Below are positions 58,297 to 64,000 of a stretch of DNA of 64,000 nucleotides, one piece after another. Positions within the stretch are counted from its first letter, which is position 1, and every line of letters begins with the position of its first letter. The stretch spans positions 1-64,000 of the forward strand of contig NZ_JALPNF010000009.1 of the NCBI RefSeq assembly GCF_023195535.1, written 5' to 3'. The notes under the pieces were generated by a model. The model was given only the letters and a program-made list of their open reading frames with translations, did not search any database and had not been told where the DNA came from. The DNA is from Sphingomonas faeni. GTDB lineage: Bacteria > Pseudomonadota > Alphaproteobacteria > Sphingomonadales > Sphingomonadaceae. The translations under genes were made by a program, and so were the position numbers.

Positions 58297-59694
58297 TCAA
58301 CCTGCGAACGCCTTCACCAAATCGAAGAGGTAGTCGCGGCCGTCGTAGAGTGACGTGACCCGGATGCGTTCGTTCAGGCCGTGAATCCCGCCCATGTCCT
58401 TGTCGATGAACACACCGGGTACGCCGTAGACCGGGATCCCGATCGCTTCGAAGAAGATGCCGTCGGTGGCGCCGGTCGACATCATCGGCAGGATCGGGAT
58501 GCCGGGGAAGTGCTTCGCCGCAACCTTCGTCACTGGCCCCATGATCTTCGGATCGAGCGTCGGCGGGATCGCGGTCGGGCGGACCGGCTGGTTGGCGGTC
58601 ACCGTGACCTTCGCGCCGGCCAGTTCCTTCAGCTTGGCCAGCGTGCCCTCCACCGTCTCGCCCGGAAAGATCCGGCAGTTGATGTTCGCCGTCGCGCGCT
58701 GCGGCAATGCGTTCTCCGCATGGCCCGCGTTCAGTAGCGTCGCCACGCACGTCGTCCGCAAGGTCGAGTGCATTGCCTTGTCGCGGCTGACGATCGCATC
58801 CGCCGCCTTGTCCTCGGGATTGGCGATCAACCGCGTGATCGCGCTGCCCATCTCGCCCGGCATCGCCTTCGCGCTCGCCGCGAAGAACGCCTTGGTCGTG
58901 TCGGTGAACTTCACCGGAAACTCATACCCCTGCACCGCCTTCACGGCGTCGGCGAGCTCGTAGATCGCGTTCTCCGGCGTCGGCTGCGAGCTGTGCCCGC
59001 CGGGGTTGGTGCTGAGGAACGTGTAGTTCTGCGCGGCCTTCTCGCCGACCTGGATCGCGAGCAACTGGCGCTTGCCAGTGTCGTCGAGCCGCCCGCCGCC
59101 GCCCTCGTTCAGCGCGAACTCGGCTGCGATCAGATCGGGCTTCGCCTTCGCCAGATACTGCGCGCCGTTCCACGCAAACGTCGTCTCCTCGCCGCAGGTC
59201 AGCGCGAGCTTGATCGTCCGCTTGGGCTGGTACCCACCGGTCTTGAAGCGGATCATCGCATCGGACCAGATCGCCGCCTGCGCCTTGTCGTCGACGGTAC
59301 CGCGCGCGTAATAATAGCCGCCTTCCTCGATCAGCTTGAACGGATCGCGCACCCAATCCTCGCGCTTGGCCTCGACCACGTCGAGATGTGCGAGCAGCAG
59401 CATCGGCTTGAGCGCCGCGTCCGAGCCCTTCAGCACCGCGACCAGCCCGCCATCCTTGGGATGCTCGGGCACCGAGAAATAGGTGATGTCGGCATCGGCA
59501 TAGCCCGCCGTCTTCAGCCGCGCACCGATCTGCGCCGCGGCCTGCGTGCAACTGCCGGCGGACAGTGTCGTGTTGGTCTCGACCAGTTCCTTGTAGAGCC
59601 CCAGGAACGCCTTCTGGTCGGGCCGCGTCTGCGCCTGCGCCGAGAATGGTGTCGTCAGAATCGCCGCCGTGAGTAGCCAGCCAGTCGCGCGCAT
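58297..59694 (-). CDS. M20 family metallopeptidase, secreted
   Basis: This 465-residue di-zinc peptidase has a signal peptide (MRATGWLLTAAILTTPFSAQ). Metal and catalytic residues: His/Asp in LLLAHLDVVEA, GTVDDKAQAAI, Glu pair in LTCGEETTFAWN, LNEGGGGRLDD and the last His in GIHGLNERI. The dimerisation domain sits at about 230-350. It is probably a carboxypeptidase or dipeptidase acting in the periplasm. The start at 59694 puts the signal peptide first. The next gene upstream on the strand is the retropepsin-like protease. Confidence 0.9.
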   Translation of the reverse strand: MRATGWLLTAAILTTPFSAQAQTRPDQKAFLGLYKELVETNTTLSAGSCTQAAAQIGARLKTAGYADADITYFSVPEHPKDGGLVAVLKGSDAALKPMLLLAHLDVVEAKREDWVRDPFKLIEEGGYYYARGTVDDKAQAAIWSDAMIRFKTGGYQPKRTIKLALTCGEETTFAWNGAQYLAKAKPDLIAAEFALNEGGGGRLDDTGKRQLLAIQVGEKAAQNYTFLSTNPGGHSSQPTPENAIYELADAVKAVQGYEFPVKFTDTTKAFFAASAKAMPGEMGSAITRLIANPEDKAADAIVSRDKAMHSTLRTTCVATLLNAGHAENALPQRATANINCRIFPGETVEGTLAKLKELAGAKVTVTANQPVRPTAIPPTLDPKIMGPVTKVAAKHFPGIPILPMMSTGATDGIFFEAIGIPVYGVPGVFIDKDMGGIHGLNERIRVTSLYDGRDYLFDLVKAFAG

Positions 59695-59767
59695 CGTCGT
59701 CCCCTTTTCGTTTCGATCGGGAGAGTTGCAGCGAACGCGCGCCGACGCAACCTCGGCCCCGCGGCTC

Positions 59768-60733
59768 TCAGCGCCGGCGTGTTCCGCGGGGCAGAGCAAG
59801 CCGGACCTCGCGGTTGGCGAAGTCGATGTCGACGCGGCGGAACAGTTGCAGCACGTCCATCCCGAGCAGCATCGCCGGGCGCTCGGACAAGCCGAACTGG
59901 CGGAACGGCGGCGCGTCGACGGCGGTGAATGCGACGGGCAGGTCGCCGAGCGTCAGGTTGCCGATCGAGACCCGGTCGATCGTGGTGTAGTCGGCGACCA
60001 CGGTTTCGCCGGTGACGCCGGTCAGCGACACCGGTTGCGAGCGCGCCGCGCTGCCGAGTTTGCGCGTGACTCGTCGGCGGAGCGCACCATTGGCCATGCT
60101 GACCGAGGTGCCGGTGTCGAGGATCACGCGGATACGGATGCCGTTGCAGTACGCGTCGGTGACGACGAGTTGCCCGAACAGGCTTCGCGCTCTGATGACG
60201 ATCTCGTCGGGACCTGTGCGTTCGCGGCGCTGTCGTCTGCGCGAGGGGGTGACGGTCATCGTCTTGGTGTCGAAGTCGATCGTCACCGCGTGATCCTGCA
60301 ACGTGTCGATCCCGAGCAGTCCGCGCGCGCCGAGATTGATCGCGCTGATCGCGGGCGCCTCGATCGGGGCGCTCCCGATCACGCTGACCTTCAACGAGGG
60401 GATGACGACGGTGTCGATGCTGTCCGATCCGGTCATGCCGGTGACGCGCACGGTCCGGCCGGGAGCGAGGCCGAGCGTGGCGGCAAGTTCGCGCGAGATG
60501 ACGGTACGCTGCGCGCCGGTGTCGACGACGAAGGGGAAGGGGCCGGCGCCGGCGATCGTTACCGGCACGGTCATTCGGGTTTCGTCTTCGACGAACAGGA
60601 GCGTGGCGGGGTCGGGTTCTGCTGCGGATGCTGCACTGGGAGAGGGTGCAGCATTTGGCCTCGGGAACGCTGCGTCCTGAGCCCCGGCCTGGGCGGCGAT
60701 GCCCAGCAATAGAGGGGCTAGCCACCTGTGCAT
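59768..60733 (-). CDS. Retropepsin-like aspartyl protease, exported
   Basis: This 321-residue protein has a signal peptide (MHRWLAPLLLGIAAQAGAQD) and two aspartyl-protease half-sites: FVVDTGAQRTVIS at about 80 and VILDTGTSVSMANG at about 200, each followed by a LLGID or LLGMD flap-end pattern (GLLGIDTLQD and LLGMDVLQLF). Two DTG lobes in one chain would act as an intramolecular pair, as in pepsin, whereas many bacterial members have one. The function is unknown. It lies 73 bases upstream of the M20 peptidase, perhaps in one unit. Confidence 0.85.
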   Translation of the reverse strand: MHRWLAPLLLGIAAQAGAQDAAFPRPNAAPSPSAASAAEPDPATLLFVEDETRMTVPVTIAGAGPFPFVVDTGAQRTVISRELAATLGLAPGRTVRVTGMTGSDSIDTVVIPSLKVSVIGSAPIEAPAISAINLGARGLLGIDTLQDHAVTIDFDTKTMTVTPSRRRQRRERTGPDEIVIRARSLFGQLVVTDAYCNGIRIRVILDTGTSVSMANGALRRRVTRKLGSAARSQPVSLTGVTGETVVADYTTIDRVSIGNLTLGDLPVAFTAVDAPPFRQFGLSERPAMLLGMDVLQLFRRVDIDFANREVRLALPRGTRRR

Positions 60734-60802
60734 GCTGCAAATGCTGCGCCTGATCCAACGGGTGCGCAACGGCCTATTTGTACGATGGCCTTCACAACAA
60801 CT

Positions 60803-60892
60803 CCCGTCATCCTGACGAAAGTCAGGATCCAGGGTAACAGACGTAGTCCTTAGTGGCTCTGGATCCTGACTTTCGTCAGGATGACGAACGGG
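60803..60892. repeat. Paired-palindrome repeat, family I
   Basis: CATCCTGACGAAAGTCAGGA at the left, TCCTGACTTTCGTCAGGATG at the right. The arms match each other exactly, so a very long stem can form. It lies between the Lhr 3' end and the protease start on the minus strand. Confidence 0.88.
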
Positions 60893-60899
60893 AAGGGGC

Positions 60900-63332
60900 T
60901 CAATCCGGCCGCATCGCGTCCGCGATCATCTCCTCGGCCTCGATCAGCAGCGCGTCGTCCGAGCTGTTCGTCGCCACCTTCTCGCGCCCGATCAGCGTCA
61001 GCACCGGTACCGCGAGCGGCGTGACCCGCTCCAGATCGACATGCACCATCGTCGCCGCCGCGCGGTCGAGCAACGACGCCAACCGCCCGACATCGGTCAT
61101 CCGCGCCCGCGCGTCCGCCCACGCCGCCTCCAGCAACAGATGCGTCGGCTCGTACTTTCGCAGCACGTCGTAGATCAGGTCGGTCGAGAACGTCACCTGC
61201 TTGCCGGTCTTTCGCTTGCCCGGATGCTGGCGCTCGACCAGCCCGCCGATCACCGCCACCTCGCGAAACGCGCGCTTCAACAGGTGCGACTGCTGCACCC
61301 ATTCGACGAACTCGTGTTCGAGGATATCCGCGGAGAACAGCGACGCCGGGTCGGTGATCTTTTCCAACCCGTACACCGCCAGCGCATAGTCATTGGCGAC
61401 GAACCCAAGCGGCTTCAGCCCCTGCGTCTCCATCCGCCGCGTGATCAGCATGCCGAGCGACTGGTGCGCGTTCCACCCCTCGAAACTGTACGCGACCATG
61501 TAATGCCGCCCCTCGCGCGGGAACGTCTCGACCAGCAACTGGCCCGGCTCGGGCATCACCGATCGATACGCCTGCATCTCCAGCCATTCGCGCACGTCGT
61601 CGGGGAAGCGCGCCCAGTCGCCGGGATGCGCGAGGAACCCGCGGACGCGGTCGGCGAGGTTGGTGGACAGTGGCATCCGGCTGCCGCCATAGGTCGGGAT
61701 CCGCGCGGGCTTCGACGTGGCGCGGACGACCAGATCCTCGAGGTCGATCTTCATCACCTCCAGGCTCAATCCGGCGAAGAAGAACGTGTCGCCGTGGCTC
61801 AACTGCGCCGCGAACGCCTCCTCGACCCGGCCCAGCACGCGGCCATTGCCGAACCGCACGTTGAGCATCGTCGCCTCGACGATGATGCCAGCGTTCAGCC
61901 GGTGCTGGCCGATGAATTTGGGATGGCTGACTCGCCACGTCCCGTCCTCATCCTTCGTCAGCCGCTTGAACCGGTCATACGCCTTCAGCGAATAGCCGCC
62001 GTCGCTGATGAAATGCAGCACGCGCTCGAACGTCTCGGTCGGTAGCGCGGAATAAGGGAGCGCCGAGCGGATCTCGTCGAGCAGATCCGCCTCGCGAAAC
62101 GGCGCCGCGCAGGCGCACGCCATCACGTGCTGCGCCAGCACGTCGAGCGCGCCGACACGGAAGATGTCCGCATCGAGTTCGCCCGCCTCGACCGCGTCGA
62201 GCGCCGCGCGCGCCTCGAGATATTCGAAACGGTTGCCGGGCACGACGATCGCTTGAGACGATTCATCAAGCCGGTGGTTGGCGCGGCCGATCCGCTGCAA
62301 CAGCCGCGACGATCCCTTCGGCGCGCCCATCTGGATCACACAATCGACATTGCCCCAGTCGACGCCCAGGTCGAGGCTCGACGTCGCGACCAGCGCGCGC
62401 AGTTTCCCCTCGGCCATCGCGTTCTCGACTTTCCGCCGCGCCTCTTTCGCGAGACTGCCGTGGTGGACGCCGATCGGGAGGTTTCCCGCATTCACTTTCC
62501 ACAGATCCTGGAAGATCAGTTCGGCGAGGCTGCGCGTGTTGCAGAACACGATCGAGGTCTCGTGCGCCTCGATCTCAGCCATCACCTGAGCGGCGGCGTA
62601 ACGCCCCGAATGCCCCGACCACGGCACGCGGCCCTCGGGTAGCAGGATCGCGATGTTCGGGTCTGCGCCGGGCTCGCCGCGGACCATCGCGACCTGGTCG
62701 ATGTCGCCATCGGGCGCGAGCCATGCGCGATAGCCGTCCGCATCCGCGACCGTCGCCGACAGCGCGACGCGGCGCATCCCCGGCGAGATCGTCTGCAACC
62801 GCGCCATGCACAGCGAGAGCAGGTCGCCACGCTTGCCGGTCGCGAACGCGTGCACCTCGTCGACGACGATCGTGCGGAGGTTTTCGAACATCGTGATGCT
62901 GTCGGGGTAGCTGAGCAGCAGCGAAAGCGATTCAGGAGTCGTCAGCAGGATCTGCGGCGGCTTGATCCGCTGCCGCGCCTTCCGGTCGGAGGGCGTGTCG
63001 CCGGTGCGCGTCTCGACGCGGATATCGACGCCCATCTCGTCGATCGGTGTCAGCAGGTTGCGCTGCACGTCGACCGCCAGCGCCTTCAATGGTGAGACGT
63101 ATAGCGTGTGCAGGCCGGTAGTGGGCGCCTCGATCAGTTCGGCGAGCGTCGGCAAAAACCCGGCGAGCGTCTTTCCCGCGCCGGTCGCCGCCACCAGCAG
63201 CGCATGATGCCCCGCGCGCCCTTCCGCCAGCATCTCGCGCTGATGCCGCCGCGGCCGCCAATCGCGCGACGCGAACCAGTTTTCCAAGGGAAGGGGAAGG
63301 TCGCTCACGGCCTGTTCACGCATCGTCGTCAT
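60900..63332 (-). CDS. Ligase-associated DNA-damage-response DEXH helicase (Lhr-like)
   Basis: This 810-residue SF2 helicase has Walker A AATGAGKTLAG at about 50, motif II VVDEVHAF at about 155, motif III SATVADADGYR and motif VI QRIGRANHRLDESSQ. The long C-terminal region with winged-helix and Lhr core parts (TYGGSRMPLSTNLADRVRGF) matches bacterial Lhr-type proteins annotated with the ligase-associated damage-response set. Partner PdeM lies 5 kb away. The start at 63332 (MTTMREQAV) was chosen as the first in a normal N-terminus; the frame is open to 63458. Confidence 0.92.
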   Translation of the reverse strand: MTTMREQAVSDLPLPLENWFASRDWRPRRHQREMLAEGRAGHHALLVAATGAGKTLAGFLPTLAELIEAPTTGLHTLYVSPLKALAVDVQRNLLTPIDEMGVDIRVETRTGDTPSDRKARQRIKPPQILLTTPESLSLLLSYPDSITMFENLRTIVVDEVHAFATGKRGDLLSLCMARLQTISPGMRRVALSATVADADGYRAWLAPDGDIDQVAMVRGEPGADPNIAILLPEGRVPWSGHSGRYAAAQVMAEIEAHETSIVFCNTRSLAELIFQDLWKVNAGNLPIGVHHGSLAKEARRKVENAMAEGKLRALVATSSLDLGVDWGNVDCVIQMGAPKGSSRLLQRIGRANHRLDESSQAIVVPGNRFEYLEARAALDAVEAGELDADIFRVGALDVLAQHVMACACAAPFREADLLDEIRSALPYSALPTETFERVLHFISDGGYSLKAYDRFKRLTKDEDGTWRVSHPKFIGQHRLNAGIIVEATMLNVRFGNGRVLGRVEEAFAAQLSHGDTFFFAGLSLEVMKIDLEDLVVRATSKPARIPTYGGSRMPLSTNLADRVRGFLAHPGDWARFPDDVREWLEMQAYRSVMPEPGQLLVETFPREGRHYMVAYSFEGWNAHQSLGMLITRRMETQGLKPLGFVANDYALAVYGLEKITDPASLFSADILEHEFVEWVQQSHLLKRAFREVAVIGGLVERQHPGKRKTGKQVTFSTDLIYDVLRKYEPTHLLLEAAWADARARMTDVGRLASLLDRAAATMVHVDLERVTPLAVPVLTLIGREKVATNSSDDALLIEAEEMIADAMRPD

Positions 63333-63415
63333 ATGGGGGCGTCGCGCCGCACCGCTATGGACCGCGTGCGGAACGACCGCCACTTTGGCTAAAGCTCTGT
63401 TGTGAAAGACGATCG

Positions 63416-64000
63416 GTGTCGCTTTTTCGTTATCTCCTGCCGCTACCGTTGCTCGCACTCCTGCCGTTCGCCAATGCCACTGCCGCCAACAAGTCGTTCG
63501 TCGGCGGCGGCGGCATGGTCCGCCTCTCGCATCCGTCGAGCGTCCTCCCGACGCGCAACTTCGCCGGCCGCGCGCTGCTGAACAGCGGCTGGCGCCAGAT
63601 GTGGGATGGGACGCCGGTCGGGCGCGGCGTCGGCATCGTCCGCTTCTGGCAGGTCGCCAAACCGACCGACGGCCAGGGGCAGGTGACCGAGATGATCCAG
63701 GTCGGCTTCAGCCGGAGCGCGGGCGTGGTCGCCAAATGCGGTACCGAGGGGCTGGTTGCCGGTCACGCCAGGCGGCTTCCCAACCGGATGCTCGGCGGCC
63801 ACCGCTGGACGGTCTACACCAACGGCGACGCCGGCATGAGCCAACAGGTCAACGCGATTAACTTCCGCAGCGTCATCAACGGTGCTTGCTATGCGATCGA
63901 CCGGATCACCTATGCGGTGAAGGCGGCGGCGCCGGCAGGCCGGCTTGCGCCACCCCAGGCGGTGGCGGCGGCGCGGATGGACGCGATCCTGGCAACGATC
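63416..64000 (+). CDS. Secreted hypothetical protein, truncated by the window end
   Basis: The frame opens at a GTG and runs off the right edge after 195 codons. It begins with a signal peptide (VSLFRYLLPLPLLALLPFAN ATA) and continues GGGGMVRLSHPSSVLPTRN, WRQMWDGTPVGRGVGIVRFW, and a Cys pair (AKCGTEG, NGACYAID). A beta-rich periplasmic domain is likely, with no catalytic motif. The gene is divergent from the Lhr helicase. I do not recognise the family. Possible start variation aside, its coding signal is clear. Confidence 0.65.
   Translation, partial: MSLFRYLLPLPLLALLPFANATAANKSFVGGGGMVRLSHPSSVLPTRNFAGRALLNSGWRQMWDGTPVGRGVGIVRFWQVAKPTDGQGQVTEMIQVGFSRSAGVVAKCGTEGLVAGHARRLPNRMLGGHRWTVYTNGDAGMSQQVNAINFRSVINGACYAIDRITYAVKAAAPAGRLAPPQAVAAARMDAILATI

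Overview
The window is chromosomal DNA of a high-GC alphaproteobacterium, most likely a Sphingomonas or close relative. The signs are the order rpmF-plsX-fabH-ihfA-merR, the order rpmI-rplT-pheS-pheT, a PccR-type regulator divergent from propionyl-CoA carboxylase, a large TonB-dependent receptor, and the ligase-associated DNA-damage proteins PdeM and Lhr. Gene names rest on recognised motifs and lengths; no database search was run.

Layout. 1-2.2 kb is an accessory patch: the end of an IS3-type element, a decayed polymorphic-toxin C-terminus with an overlapping immunity-like gene, and small unknown genes. 2.4-5.0 kb holds a membrane acyltransferase with an SGNH domain and a hotdog thioesterase. 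5.1-16.3 kb is a propionyl-CoA/methylmalonyl-CoA block: pccR facing pccB, three small unknown genes, methylmalonyl-CoA epimerase, an enoyl-CoA hydratase, a single-chain methylmalonyl-CoA mutase, biotin synthase and the biotin-carrying subunit pccA. Together they take propionyl-CoA to succinyl-CoA and supply the biotin that PccA needs. 16.7-26.7 kb holds an MscS-type channel, a sugar porter, a TonB receptor, an OpuB/OpuC-type ABC importer and an SDR. 26.8-36.5 kb holds phhB, a zincin, ccmAB, several small genes, a diguanylate cyclase, a periplasmic peroxiredoxin, a HisN-like phosphatase and an AsmA-like protein. 36.7-47.6 kb is translation and lipid core: rpmI, rplT, a GIY-YIG gene, pheS, pheT, an aldose-epimerase-like gene, prfC, then on the minus strand rpmF-plsX-fabH-ihfA-merR. 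47.9-64 kb holds MAPEG and M28 genes, an MBL hydrolase, pabBC running in frame into an aspartate aminotransferase, msrA, pdeM, kup, an M20 peptidase, a retropepsin-like protease, the Lhr helicase and a truncated secreted protein.

The most striking feature is a dense population of paired-palindrome repeats: 25 elements in at least nine sequence families, about one per 2.6 kb. Most are 75-125 bp, with two short hairpins facing each other across a spacer. Four of them lie inside essential or central metabolic genes (methylmalonyl-CoA mutase, biotin synthase, pccA, pheT), where they are read in frame and add roughly 27-50 residues. Others supply the ribosome-binding site of the next gene or form part of a terminator-like hairpin. 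This resembles the palindromic elements known inside rickettsial genes, but in a free-living sphingomonad background.
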